NCBI RefSeq assembly: GCF_016836705.1 | Contig: NZ_JAFCGY010000015.1 | Coordinates: forward strand, 62,001 to 126,000 | Direction of reading: 5' to 3' | Source of the DNA: Mesorhizobium caraganae | GTDB lineage: Bacteria; Pseudomonadota; Alphaproteobacteria; Rhizobiales; Rhizobiaceae | DNA length: 64,000 nt | In this document: piece after piece, positions 34,184-43,076 of the stretch | Position numbering within the stretch: the first letter of the stretch is position 1 | Layout of the letters: each line of letters opens with the position of its first letter | Made by a program: the position numbers and the translations under genes | Notes under the pieces: generated by a model | Told to the model about the DNA's origin: nothing | Seen by the model: only the letters and a program-made list of their open reading frames with translations | The model's database searches: none

Positions 34184-36139
34184 GTGCCAGCATCGTTCCG
34201 GCCCGATATCGAAGGATTGCGCGCACTGGCGGTTGCCGGTGTCATCGCCTTCCATTTCGGCCTCACCGGCCTGCCCGGCGGCTTTGTCGGCGTCGACATC
34301 TTCTTCGTCATCTCGGGTTATCTGATCACAAAACATCTGCTCGCAGAAATCACCGAGACCGGGCGGCTGAACCTGTGGCGCTTCTACGCCAGACGCGCCC
34401 GGCGGCTTTTGCCGGCGTCGCTGTTCGTCATCCTTGCCACGCTGGTGGCCGGCGCCTTCATTCTGGCGCCGGAGGAACAGTCGCTCTATTCCAAGGGCGC
34501 CATGTACGCCTCCGCCTACATGATCAATCTGTGGCTGATCCGCTGGTCGTTCGACTATTTCGCGGCGGATGCGACCAGCAACCCGTTCATCCATTTCTGG
34601 TCGCTGTCGGTGGAGGAACAGTTCTATCTCGCCTGGCCGGCGCTGCTTGTGCTGGCGGCATGGCTGCGCCCCGGCAAGCGCGGCGCGATCCTGGTGATCG
34701 GCATTGCCGGCCTCATCTCGTTCGCCGTCTGTGCCTGGCTCACCACCATGGCGCAGCCCTGGGCCTTCTATTTCTCACCACTGCGCGCCTGGGAATTCGC
34801 CGCCGGCGGGCTGGCGACCATGCTGCCGCAAAAATTCTGGCAGGACCGCCCGGTTCTCGCCGCGCCGCTGGCATGGCTCGGCCTGGCGCTCATCGCCGGC
34901 GCCTATCTCTCCTTTACCGAGGACGCCCCCTTCCCCGGCTTCATGGCGCTGATGCCGGTAGCCGGAACCGTGCTGTTGCTGCTGGCGGGAGCGGGCAAGG
35001 GCGTGAACAACGAGGTCAGGAATGGCCCCAGTGCCGTCCTGGCGCTGCCGCCCCTGCAGTGGGTCGGCAAGCTCTCCTACTCGCTCTATCTTTGGCACTG
35101 GCCGGTGATCGTCTTTGCCGCGACGCTGGTGCCCGAGCTTTCGCCGCTGCAGCGGCTCGGCTGCATGGCGCTGACGCTGGCGCTGTCGCTGTTTACCTAC
35201 CATGTCATCGAGAACCCGATCCGCCGCAACGGCTGGCTGATGGCCAATGCGGCGCGGGCGCTGGTGCCGGCTGTCCTCCTCACCGGCACCGGCGTCGCAG
35301 CCGCCTACGCCAATGCCAGGCTGGTCGTCCACGATCTCGATCCGCAGCAGCGCAGCATCGCCGCCAGCGCGGCGCGCCCCTCCACTGCCCGCGAGGCCGG
35401 CTGCGTTCTCAGCTATGAGACGGTGACGCCAAAAGCCTGCGTGTTCGGAACCAGAACCGCCGGGCGCACGATTGCACTGTTTGGCGACTCGCATGCCGAC
35501 CACTGGTCGACGCCGCTGATCGAGGCGGCTGAGAAGAACAACACCAAGGTCGTCACCTGGCTCAAATCCTCCTGCCGGGCCTCGCGGATGACGGTCTGGG
35601 TGAGCAAGCTGAAACGCGACTACACCGAATGCGATCAGTGGCGCGAGCGATCGATCAGGCAGATCATCGCCGCACGGCCGAGCCTGGTGGTGATTTCGGA
35701 AATCGCGCAGACGAGTTTGCGCAAGATGTCGGTCGGCATGCAGATGCCCGAAAGCCGGGATGCCGACGCGCGGGCCGGCCTGCGCGCGACGCTGGAAGCG
35801 TTCAGCCAGGCCGGGCTGAAGGTCGCCTTCATCCGCGACGTGCCGTTCAACGACGACCATGTCGACACCTGCGTGGCGCGCGCGCTGTGGCGCGGGCAGA
35901 CGCCGTCCATGTGCGACCAGAAGCGGGCCGACGCCGCCAACGACGCCGGCGCGGCGATGGAGCGCGACATCGTGCGCGCCATTCCCGGCGCCAGCTACGT
36001 CGACCTGACCAACCAGTTCTGCGACCAGAACACCTGCCACGCCTTCATCAACGGCAAACTCGCCTACCGCGACCGCCACCATCTGGCGACGCCGTTTGCG
36101 GAATCGCTGGAGCCGGTGGTGGAGAAGGCGCTGTTTTAG
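34184..36139 (+). CDS. OafA/YrhL-type membrane acyltransferase with SGNH domain
   Basis: A 651-residue protein. The N-terminal ~370 residues are an acyltransferase-3 membrane domain (RPDIEGLRALAVAGVIAFHF, then GGFVGVDIFFVISGYLI). The C-terminal part is an SGNH hydrolase-like domain with FGDSHADHW near 432 and a late Asp/His pair in DRHHLATPFA. Such proteins O-acetylate lipopolysaccharide, capsule or other glycans. GTG 34184 with GGACGAGG seven bases upstream is the best start. It stands alone, so its glycan target cannot be inferred from neighbours. Confidence 0.9.
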   Translation: MPASFRPDIEGLRALAVAGVIAFHFGLTGLPGGFVGVDIFFVISGYLITKHLLAEITETGRLNLWRFYARRARRLLPASLFVILATLVAGAFILAPEEQSLYSKGAMYASAYMINLWLIRWSFDYFAADATSNPFIHFWSLSVEEQFYLAWPALLVLAAWLRPGKRGAILVIGIAGLISFAVCAWLTTMAQPWAFYFSPLRAWEFAAGGLATMLPQKFWQDRPVLAAPLAWLGLALIAGAYLSFTEDAPFPGFMALMPVAGTVLLLLAGAGKGVNNEVRNGPSAVLALPPLQWVGKLSYSLYLWHWPVIVFAATLVPELSPLQRLGCMALTLALSLFTYHVIENPIRRNGWLMANAARALVPAVLLTGTGVAAAYANARLVVHDLDPQQRSIAASAARPSTAREAGCVLSYETVTPKACVFGTRTAGRTIALFGDSHADHWSTPLIEAAEKNNTKVVTWLKSSCRASRMTVWVSKLKRDYTECDQWRERSIRQIIAARPSLVVISEIAQTSLRKMSVGMQMPESRDADARAGLRATLEAFSQAGLKVAFIRDVPFNDDHVDTCVARALWRGQTPSMCDQKRADAANDAGAAMERDIVRAIPGASYVDLTNQFCDQNTCHAFINGKLAYRDRHHLATPFAESLEPVVEKALF

Positions 36140-36331
36140 GGGGGTTAGATGAGAACAGCGGGGGCGCTGGCGGCCTGACCTTTCTGCTCGAGGGAGAGGT
36201 CACATTGCTCCGATCCGTCCCCTCCCGGATCGGGCAAATGCGGGTGGGAGGTGCTCTCCAGGCTGGAACACCTCTCACCCGGCTCCAGCGTTGCCGGCGG
36301 CCGAACGCCAGGCCGGCCACGCCGAGGGAGC

Positions 36332-37213
36332 CTATGCGCCGGTTTCCTTCGTCACCTTCACCTCGACGGTCATCCCCAGAAAACTCGAGGCGCTGCCGGA
36401 GTAGCTTCCAGAAAGCGGTATGGCTTGTTGAGGATGCCTGGCCACGGCCACCCTGATCAAATCCCGGTTGCCGACAATGCCATTGGTGGGATCGAACTCG
36501 ACCCAGCCGGCGCCAGGCAGGTAGACTTGGCACCAGGCATGCGTCGACCCTCCGCCGCGCACATCCGCACTGTCGCGGCTCGGCACATAGACGTAGCCGG
36601 TCACAAAGCGGGCAGCGAAGCCCAGCGAGCGAACCGCCTCCATCATGAAAAGCGCAAAGTCCCGGCATGTGCCTTTGCGCAGATGCAAGGTCATCAGCGG
36701 CGGCTGCGTCCCGGTTTCGACCCGCCGGGAATAGACGAAGCTCTCGTGGATGGCGTAGCAGAGCGTCATCAGCAATTTGCCGGTCTCGGTGTGTCCCGTG
36801 GCACTGACGAACTGTCGCGCCCATTTGCCGACCTCGTCGCCATCGTCGAGATGATGGCGCTCCATGGTCTGAGCGAGGTCGGCCGCCTCGTCGGGATCGT
36901 AGGAGAATGGATAAATCAGCGCGGTCTCATCGATGCGGAAATCGGGCGCATTCTGCGGCGTGTGATCGAGCCGGATGTCTGTGGCGAAACGGAGTTCCTT
37001 GGCCGAACCCTCGAAATCGATCACCGCAACGCAATTGCCAAAAACGTCATGGATCCAGCCAACCGCCTTCGGTTCGGGGTCCACGGACAAAGCATGGTCC
37101 AGCAGCCGCTGATCGAAACTGTCGCGCGGCCTGAACATCAGCCGGTGCTCGCCAAAGCTCACAGGCTGGCGATAGCGATAGACGGTCGTGTGCTTGACTG
37201 AAAAAATCGGCAT
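36332..37213 (-). CDS. Transglutaminase-like cysteine protease family protein
   Basis: A 293-residue protein with an N-terminal beta domain (VYRYRQPVSFGEHRLMFRPR) and a transglutaminase core. The catalytic Cys is in KGTCRDFALFMM near 180, the His in STHAWCQVYL near 222 and the Asp in EFDPTNG. Bacterial members are usually peptidases or amidases. A start at 37249 with GAGGA upstream is also possible and would add 12 residues. A diverged copy of its 5' end lies 1.6 kb upstream at 38747-38857. Confidence 0.85.
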   Translation of the reverse strand: MPIFSVKHTTVYRYRQPVSFGEHRLMFRPRDSFDQRLLDHALSVDPEPKAVGWIHDVFGNCVAVIDFEGSAKELRFATDIRLDHTPQNAPDFRIDETALIYPFSYDPDEAADLAQTMERHHLDDGDEVGKWARQFVSATGHTETGKLLMTLCYAIHESFVYSRRVETGTQPPLMTLHLRKGTCRDFALFMMEAVRSLGFAARFVTGYVYVPSRDSADVRGGGSTHAWCQVYLPGAGWVEFDPTNGIVGNRDLIRVAVARHPQQAIPLSGSYSGSASSFLGMTVEVKVTKETGA

Positions 37214-37370
37214 CGGCGTCCGTCGGCAATTGGCCTGCGGCGCAATCATATAGTGTTTTCCTCATACTTCCGATGGGTCCTGGTCGGAGCCGACCCGACC
37301 TATTCCGCTGAGGGCGCCCCCTTCCGCGACGGGTCGCGAAAGAGCGACGCCTTGCCGAGAGACGGCTCCA

Positions 37371-38735
37371 TCATTGCATGCTGGGTGAAAGCGCGATGAC
37401 AATCGGATGGTCGCTGAGCGTAGTTTCGAGCGAACGCACGTTGCTCAGAGTTTGGACCGGGTCAACGCCAATTGTTGGATCGTAGGTTCTTACCGACGCG
37501 CGCGTGTCGCCAAAATGGACCGTCACGCGGTCTTGGCCACTCAACCGTTCGTCCCACACGACCAGTTGGAACGTGCCGTCGCTGTGCTGCAGAAGCAGAT
37601 CATGAACGGTCTCGGGTTGGTCTGCGATCGTGAAGTCGAGCTGGCCGGGTTTGGCTAGGATACCTTTGTCCGCCAAAATCGCCGTAAGGTTGTGAAGGTA
37701 GATGGCCGCCTTGCGGGGTGAATAATCCGCCTTGTAGAAGCCGAAAGATTGGTTGCCGCCTTCGTCAGTACGGTCCCGCAACAGATAGACCGATGTATAG
37801 GCGTAGCCGCGCTTGAACTGCGCGAGGTACAAGCTCATCAAATTCAGGCCGTGCATTTGTTCCGTGACCGCACCTCCGATCGTGGTCCCGGTCTCGGTCG
37901 TGACACGCGGCAGCGTATCGAGTTGCTCCTGGGTGTAGCCCCGAAACCCTCTCGCCCATGTGACGCCGAAATTGCCGAATAGCCCGTCCACTCTGGATGC
38001 GGCGGTTGGATCGGCAGCGTGCCACGTCTTGTTGTCGGCCGGATACGGCGAATGTGAGTGATAGATGTAGTTGTGCACATTGGCGTAGTCGGCATACGTC
38101 GTGCCGTCTGGCATCCGGGTTCCGGCGCCGGGCGGGATTGTAAGGAACTGAAGCCCGACATTGTCTTTCTGCGCGCCGGATTCCGAGATCGACCAGACAG
38201 GATACTTAGCAAGCACCGGATCACTTTTGACGGCCTGGTAGAGATCGCGCTGAAGCTTGGCGACGGCCATCCACGAGCGCTCGCTGCCGCCGCCCTTCTC
38301 GCCCTGATAGGTGACACCCCAGTTGTTCGGCTCGTTGTTGCCCTCGAACGCGAGCAGCGCGCCGGCTTCTGCAAGCACCTTACCTGTTTCGACCAGCTTC
38401 TTCACATCAGTCCCACCACTGACCAATCCCCAATTCAGGCGCACGCCGGTTTCGCGATGCAGATCGAGAAAGGTTTGGATGGTTGTGGGGCCGTTGTCGC
38501 TCAGGCCTTCTATTCCCGCCCTTACCCATCGAAAGCCGCAATAGCGGACCATCTCGATCGTCCTGGCCAACGGCTGGCCTCGATCGGGGAATGTGGTAAC
38601 GACGCCGATGCTGTCGAGAAAGTCATTCGTCGCAATGGCGGTTTGGGGCGCTGCAAGCGAATGGCCAGGTGCTATGGGCACCACAGCCAGCGCCAACCAA
38701 GCGAGGGAGCGAAGCATTTTGGAAGGGGTGATCAT
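37371..38735 (-). CDS. Secreted glycoside hydrolase-like TIM-barrel protein
   Basis: A 454-residue protein with a signal peptide (1-27, ending HSLA). The body looks like a clan GH-A barrel: EGNNEPNNWG near 134 would carry the acid/base Glu, and TTETGTTIGG near 281 the nucleophile Glu. A C-terminal beta domain (about 370-454) follows. I cannot assign a family or substrate. It is flanked on one side by a full transglutaminase gene and on the other by a truncated copy of that gene, as if inserted between duplicates. ATG 38735 was chosen over TTG 38750. Confidence 0.65.
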   Translation of the reverse strand: MITPSKMLRSLAWLALAVVPIAPGHSLAAPQTAIATNDFLDSIGVVTTFPDRGQPLARTIEMVRYCGFRWVRAGIEGLSDNGPTTIQTFLDLHRETGVRLNWGLVSGGTDVKKLVETGKVLAEAGALLAFEGNNEPNNWGVTYQGEKGGGSERSWMAVAKLQRDLYQAVKSDPVLAKYPVWSISESGAQKDNVGLQFLTIPPGAGTRMPDGTTYADYANVHNYIYHSHSPYPADNKTWHAADPTAASRVDGLFGNFGVTWARGFRGYTQEQLDTLPRVTTETGTTIGGAVTEQMHGLNLMSLYLAQFKRGYAYTSVYLLRDRTDEGGNQSFGFYKADYSPRKAAIYLHNLTAILADKGILAKPGQLDFTIADQPETVHDLLLQHSDGTFQLVVWDERLSGQDRVTVHFGDTRASVRTYDPTIGVDPVQTLSNVRSLETTLSDHPIVIALSPSMQ

Positions 38736-38746
38736 CGCCTGGGACT

Positions 38747-38857
38747 TCAAGCCTCTCTAACCCACATCTCGCCATAGCGCATAAGCCGGTGCTCGCGAAA
38801 GCTAACCTTCTGGCTGTAGCGATAGACGGTGGTGTGCTTGACTGAAAAGATCGGCAT
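38747..38857 (-). pseudogene. Truncated second copy of the transglutaminase 5' end
   Basis: The reverse strand reads MPIFSVKHTTVYRYSQKVSF then REHRLM, nearly identical to the start of the gene at 36332-37213, and then ends in an unrelated tail and a stop after 36 codons. Similarity continues upstream of the ATG to about 38905, including the untranslated leader. It is a partial duplication, not an independent gene. Confidence 0.75.
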
Positions 38858-39028
38858 CGGGTTCCGTCGGGAAATTGGCCTGCGGCGCAATCATACGGTG
38901 TTTTGGGCGTGCGTCCGATGGGGCATGTTTGGGGGCATGCGCGGAGTGTTTTCGCGCAGGCGACCCTCGCGCGATCGGATGGCGCAGGCGCCGTTCTTAA
39001 GGCGCGAACGTCGGCCTCTGACAGCCTG

Positions 39029-39673
39029 TTAATGTGCAACTTGGGAAGCTGCCGACATCAGTTCCTCGGGGTTCGGTGTCTTGAACGTAATATCGGGGCC
39101 ATCCTCCAGACCTTCAGTGAAGCTCCAGCGTACAATGCCCCCTCGGTCGATTAGGAACTGACCGACAAGCAGCTCCTTTGCGGAAGCCATCATTTGCTGA
39201 TCGGCTTCCGTAATCTCATACCCCTCCTTCTTGTTGAGAAACTCATCCATTGCCATGGGGTCCATAGGCTCGGGCAACTCGCCTGGGAGATGGATCCGCA
39301 GCCCCATGACCTTGTCCATTCCGACCTCGCGCAAGCCGAAAGCACGGTGTGAGGCCCGCTCCGGGTCGGACGCGGCGAGAAGATCGGGTGTCGGATGGTA
39401 ACGGAAATAAAGCCGCGCCCTCTCGACCGGCGTATTGACCACCGCTAGGCATTCGACGCCTTTCTCACCCAGGGCCGGCCTGAGTTGCGCCATTGCCGCG
39501 ACATTGCGGCGACAGAAGGCACAGTGCAGGCCTCGAAACAAACCGATCAACAACGGGCTTCGGCCTCGAAAATCGTCCAGCGCGATTTTGCCTTCGCGGG
39601 AGATCGCATCGAGCACAATATTCGGCGCCCGGTCGCCCGGCTGCAGTGGGCGGTCGACACTACTCGTGGACAT
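39029..39673 (-). CDS. Peroxiredoxin-like (AhpC/TSA-type) thiol protein
   Basis: A 214-residue thioredoxin-fold protein. RPLQPGDRAPNIVLD opens the family fold. The active site is GLHCAFCRRN near 63-72, a CxxC arrangement. A late QFLIDRGGIVRW is the conserved C-terminal strand of the AhpC/TSA family. GAGGAGG lies six bases before ATG 39673; a longer frame upstream is spurious. Predicted role: reduction of peroxides or a thioredoxin-like exchange. Confidence 0.8.
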   Translation of the reverse strand: MSTSSVDRPLQPGDRAPNIVLDAISREGKIALDDFRGRSPLLIGLFRGLHCAFCRRNVAAMAQLRPALGEKGVECLAVVNTPVERARLYFRYHPTPDLLAASDPERASHRAFGLREVGMDKVMGLRIHLPGELPEPMDPMAMDEFLNKKEGYEITEADQQMMASAKELLVGQFLIDRGGIVRWSFTEGLEDGPDITFKTPNPEELMSAASQVAH

Positions 39674-39894
39674 GGACAACCTCCTCGCCCCGGATAAGCA
39701 CACCCAGCGTTTCGGAGTTGAGCCCGTGCCGGGGCGCCAAGACAAAAATAGCTTTCGACCTCTGCCATTTTGCCGAGGTCGAGATTGCGTGCACTGCAAG
39801 CGCATCATAACACAAAAAAGCATCTGCGGGTCGCCCGTTTCGCAAGCCGTCTCGAGTGCTGCGGTAAACGGCGGGTCGTCTCATCCGCGCCATG

Positions 39895-40063
39895 GGACAA
39901 CACAACGGCCCATCATCCCCTCAAACCCATCCGCCAAATTCACCGCCGCCTCCACCAGCATCGAGCGCACGGCCGGCCGGGCGTCGGGTTGGCGTCGACC
40001 AGCACTGGCTGGCCTGGTGGATGACGAAATCGAATTTGCCGTAGTCGAAGCCGAGTTCTCACC
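39895..40063 (-). pseudogene. Frameshifted C-terminal fragment of an ATP-grasp-like gene
   Basis: Three reading frames in succession read GFDYGKFDFVIHQ, VLVDANPTPGR and SMLVEAAVNLADGFEGMMG. Together they look like the last segment of an ATP-grasp enzyme, where DANPTPG is the metal-binding end motif. At least two frameshifts separate them and no N-terminal part is present. The remainder of the interval 39674-40186 shows no other gene. Confidence 0.5.
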
Positions 40064-40186
40064 CAGGCTTGCGCTTAGCCGAGCGGCGACGGGCGCCGCG
40101 CCTACCGCGCTTGCAAATCTCCACCCAGATGCCATCTAGATCTCAGGCGCCCAGCCGGTGCGCACCTGGCCACGGAGAACAAAACT

Positions 40187-41467
40187 TTGACGCAGCGAAG
40201 CGGCAGTGCGGACCTGCCGCTGCATGGCGGGCGGGTGCCGAAATGGCTGGGCGATCGCATGACGCGGCTGGGCGCGGTGCTGTGCGAGGCGATCATCCAT
40301 CACTATGGCCGCGACGAGCTGTTGCGGCGGCTGGCGCATCCATTCTGGTTCCAGTCCTTCGGCGCCGTCATGGGCATGGACTGGCACTCCTCGGGCATCA
40401 CCACCTCGGTCGTCGGCGCTTTGAAGCGGGGGCTGAACCCGATGTCGCGCGAGCTCGGCATCCATGTCTGCGGCGGGCGCGGCGCGCATTCGCGCAAGAC
40501 GCCGCAGGAACTGACCGCGATCGGCGAGCGCGTCGGCATCGATGGCGCGTCGCTCGCCACCGCCAGCCGCCTGGTCGCCAAGGTGGACAGTGCCGCCGTG
40601 CAGGACGGCTTCGACCTCTATCTGCACGGCTTCATCGTCACCGACGACAGTCGCTGGGTGGTGGTGCAGCAAGGCATGAACGGCGACAGCCGCCAGGCGC
40701 GCCGCTACCACTGGCTGTCGGAAGGGCTGACCAGCTTCGTCGACCAGCCGCATGCGGCGATCGAGGGCGAGCGGCAAGGCGAGATCGTCAACCTGACCGA
40801 CCATCGTGCCGAGCAGTCGCGAACCGGGCAGCTCGACCTGCTGAGGACCATGAGCCCGGAGCGGATTCTCGACGAGCTTGCCGTGCTGGAGCCGCCGCCG
40901 AAAGCGCTGCCTGCGAAACCAGCGGCGCAGCCGATGTTGCCCAATCTGGTGATGCCGGCGCATCACGACGTGCGCGAGAGCGACATCGTCATGCACCGGC
41001 TGCACGGCAACATTTCCGCCGCCATCGAAAGCGGGCCGGCCGATTTTCCCGAACTGCTGCTGGTGCCAGGCGTCGGTGCGCGCACCGTGCGAGCGCTGGC
41101 CATGGTGGCGGAGGTGGTGCATGGCGCGCCCTGCCGCTTCTCCGATCCGGCACGCTTCTCGCTCGCCCATGGTGGCAAGGACCGGCACCCCTTCCCGGTG
41201 CCGCTGAAGGTCTATGACGAGACGATCGCGGTGCTGAAATCGGCCGTCGGCAAGGCAAAGCTCGGCCGCGAGGAAGAACTCGGCGCGCTGAAGCGCCTGG
41301 ACGGCGAGGCACGGCGGCTGGAGCGCTACGTCACCGGGCCGAGCCTGAAGGAGATCGTCGCCGGCGAGTTCGACCAGTCGCATCTGCTTGGCGGGCGCAG
41401 TGTGTTCGGGTGGGAGAAGGCGCCGGAGGATGGTGAAGTGCGGAAGCCGCTGAAGAAGGGTGCCTAA
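40187..41467 (+). CDS. DUF763-domain protein
   Basis: A 426-residue protein of the DUF763 family, recognised from SADLPLHGGRVPKWL at the start, MGMDWHSSGITTSVVGALKRG, and VCGGRGAHSRKTP. A helix-hairpin-helix stretch, LVPGVGARTVRALAMVAEVV near 292-311, suggests nucleic-acid binding. The start is TTG 40187 with GGAG nine bases upstream. The family is shared by archaea and bacteria and has no established function that I know. It is not in an operon here. Long open frames on the opposite strand are compositional shadows. Confidence 0.85.
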   Translation: MTQRSGSADLPLHGGRVPKWLGDRMTRLGAVLCEAIIHHYGRDELLRRLAHPFWFQSFGAVMGMDWHSSGITTSVVGALKRGLNPMSRELGIHVCGGRGAHSRKTPQELTAIGERVGIDGASLATASRLVAKVDSAAVQDGFDLYLHGFIVTDDSRWVVVQQGMNGDSRQARRYHWLSEGLTSFVDQPHAAIEGERQGEIVNLTDHRAEQSRTGQLDLLRTMSPERILDELAVLEPPPKALPAKPAAQPMLPNLVMPAHHDVRESDIVMHRLHGNISAAIESGPADFPELLLVPGVGARTVRALAMVAEVVHGAPCRFSDPARFSLAHGGKDRHPFPVPLKVYDETIAVLKSAVGKAKLGREEELGALKRLDGEARRLERYVTGPSLKEIVAGEFDQSHLLGGRSVFGWEKAPEDGEVRKPLKKGA

Positions 41468-41514
41468 CACGCACGATGAATCGGCCTGACGCATTGATAA
41501 GGATCGTCTGTCAG

Positions 41515-41695
41515 CGCCGCCCCTCATTGTCCTGCCGGACATTTCTCCCCGTAGTGACGGGGAGAAAGATGCTGTCCTCGCCGCTTTCGCCAATCGCCAA
41601 CGTCGCAGAAAGGGCGCCGAGGTCGCGGCTGTTCCCTTCTCCCCGTCACTATACGGGGAGAAGGTGCCGGCAGGCGGATGAGGGGCGGCGCTACC
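41515..41695. repeat. Paired-palindrome intergenic element, family B, copy 2
   Basis: GCCGCCCCTCAT at the left and GATGAGGGGCGGCGC at the right enclose CTCCCCGTAGTGACGGGGAG and CTTCTCCCCGTCACTATACG hairpins. It shares its arms with the element near 33786. It fills much of the gap between the DUF763 gene and the Tyr/His-rich secreted protein; the rest, 41696-41880, shows nothing. Confidence 0.75.
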
Positions 41696-41880
41696 CTTGT
41701 GTAAATGCTTCTGTAGGCACCTTCCGGCTCAGGACTTGATTCACTGAATTGCTCCACCCTTCACGCTGCGCGTGGCGAACGGATCAAAAAAGGGAGGATG
41801 ATGGCTGACAGGCGGTGACGCTGGCTTACCCTCATCCCGCAATGCTCGCGCAAGGGGTTGTCACATCTCGTAAAAACTAT

Positions 41881-41905
41881 GGAACGAGGTCGCGCTCCGG
41901 GGGTT
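41881..41905 (+). promoter_or_regulatory. EcfG-like promoter of the Tyr/His-rich secreted protein
   Basis: GGAAC at 41881, 16 bases, GGTT at 41902, about 32 bases before ATG 41937. One base differs from CGTT in the -10. Confidence 0.55.
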
Positions 41906-41936
41906 ATATTAGATCAACCTTGAACAGGAGGCAGCC

Positions 41937-42257
41937 ATGAGAAAGCTCCTGCTTGCTTTGATTATTGCCATCTCCGCAGCGGCAGCGATGATTGCCCCGG
42001 CGAATGCCGGCGGGCGCGTCGTGATCGGCATCGGTAACGGCTACTATGACGATTACTACAATGACGGATATCGCGACTATTACGGTGATCGCTACGCACC
42101 TCGCCCCTACTATCAGTATGATGCCTACGATAACGGCTTCAGGTATCACCGGTACCACAGGTACCACAGGCATCATCACCGCTGCCACATAGAGTTGGTC
42201 AAGCATTGGCGCCATCATCACAGGATCGTTGAGGAAATCCGCGTTTGCGAGCGGTGA
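41937..42257 (+). CDS. Tyr/His-rich secreted protein (106 aa)
   Basis: A 106-residue protein with a signal peptide (1-24, ending ANA). The mature part begins GGRVVIGIGNGYY and is then dominated by Tyr, Asp and His: a YYDDYYND/YRDYYGDRY tract, then repeated RYHRYHRYHRHHH from a short DNA repeat. The tail has two Cys. AACAGGAGGCAGCC precedes the ATG. The His cluster suggests metal binding in the periplasm. An EcfG-like promoter lies upstream and a terminator follows. Confidence 0.7.
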   Translation: MRKLLLALIIAISAAAAMIAPANAGGRVVIGIGNGYYDDYYNDGYRDYYGDRYAPRPYYQYDAYDNGFRYHRYHRYHRHHHRCHIELVKHWRHHHRIVEEIRVCER

Positions 42258-42277
42258 TCCCGATAGCGTGAACCGGT

Positions 42278-42307
42278 CCGGCCGGCATTTGTCGGCCGGC
42301 CGCTTTT
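42278..42307 (+). terminator. Rho-independent terminator
   Basis: CCGGCCG at 42278 pairs with CGGCCGG at 42293; CTTTTG follows. Confidence 0.75.
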
Positions 42308-42329
42308 GCCTCTCCGCGGACCGCCGACC

Positions 42330-42929
42330 TTATCGCGGCTTGCGCATCAGCATCATCCCGTAATGCACGGCGAGCAGGTCGAGCCCGACCTTCAGCAGCT
42401 TCACCACCACATCGCGTCCCTCGCCGGTACGCTCGGCAAGCGCCTTCACCGACTGGCCTTCGAGGCAGATGTTGCAGACGGCGTCGGCCAGTTCCCAATG
42501 CGCCAATGCGGCATTGGCGCCAGCATGGGCGCGGCCGGCGTTGAGCATGCGGTCGGGGATGCCGCCATTGATGCGGCTGCTATCGACGCGTTCTTCCCAA
42601 GGCATCGGCCGCAGCCCGTCGCGTGAGGCGCGCTCGAAATCATCGCGAAAGCGCTGGCCGGCCTCGCGCTGCTGGCGCGTCAGCGAGGTGATGCCGACGA
42701 GCGGATCGACATTGCGCAGCCGCACGACACCACCGGTCGCGGTGTAGCCGCCATTGGAGACCTCGTAGACGCGACGCGCCTCTTCGGTGCCAGCGCTCAG
42801 CCGCTTGCGACCGAAGCGATCATCCTTCAGCGCGAAATCATGGCCGATCTCGCGGCGAATGCGCACCTGCTCGGCTTCGTCCCTGGGCAGTTTCGGCGGC
42901 TTTGCTTTCTGCGCGGTTTTTTTGCTCAT
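42330..42929 (-). CDS. DUF6456-like helical regulator
   Basis: A 199-residue basic protein. The C-terminal ~110 residues (LTRQQREAGQRFRDDFERAS, then AGANAALAHWELADAVCNIC and VVKLLKVGLDLLAVHYG) fit the alphaproteobacterial DUF6456 domain, found on DNA-binding regulators. The N-terminus is Lys-rich and probably disordered. It precedes, on the same strand, nothing else in operon distance but lies beside a GcrA-like gene and an S24 repressor, forming a regulator-rich patch. Function unknown. Confidence 0.6.
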   Translation of the reverse strand: MSKKTAQKAKPPKLPRDEAEQVRIRREIGHDFALKDDRFGRKRLSAGTEEARRVYEVSNGGYTATGGVVRLRNVDPLVGITSLTRQQREAGQRFRDDFERASRDGLRPMPWEERVDSSRINGGIPDRMLNAGRAHAGANAALAHWELADAVCNICLEGQSVKALAERTGEGRDVVVKLLKVGLDLLAVHYGMMLMRKPR

Positions 42930-43076
42930 CGGGTGATCCTTGTGGGGTGGATTGTTGAGCTGGAAAGATTGGCGTTCCTTCGCGCCCCCCTCTGTCCCGC
43001 CGACCTGTCACTGCTCGTCGCTTCGCCAGCACACCGGAGCCGATGCCTGGCGATCAGCCCTCGCCGATACTGGTGC

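Noticed and set aside
34775..36082. Long reverse-strand open frame opposite the SGNH acyltransferase
   Set aside because: A compositional shadow of a well supported gene.
40136..41593. Long reverse-strand open frame opposite the DUF763 gene
   Set aside because: It mirrors a gene with clear family motifs. Its composition is His/Arg/Gln-rich, as expected from the complement of GC-rich codons, and it has no family features.
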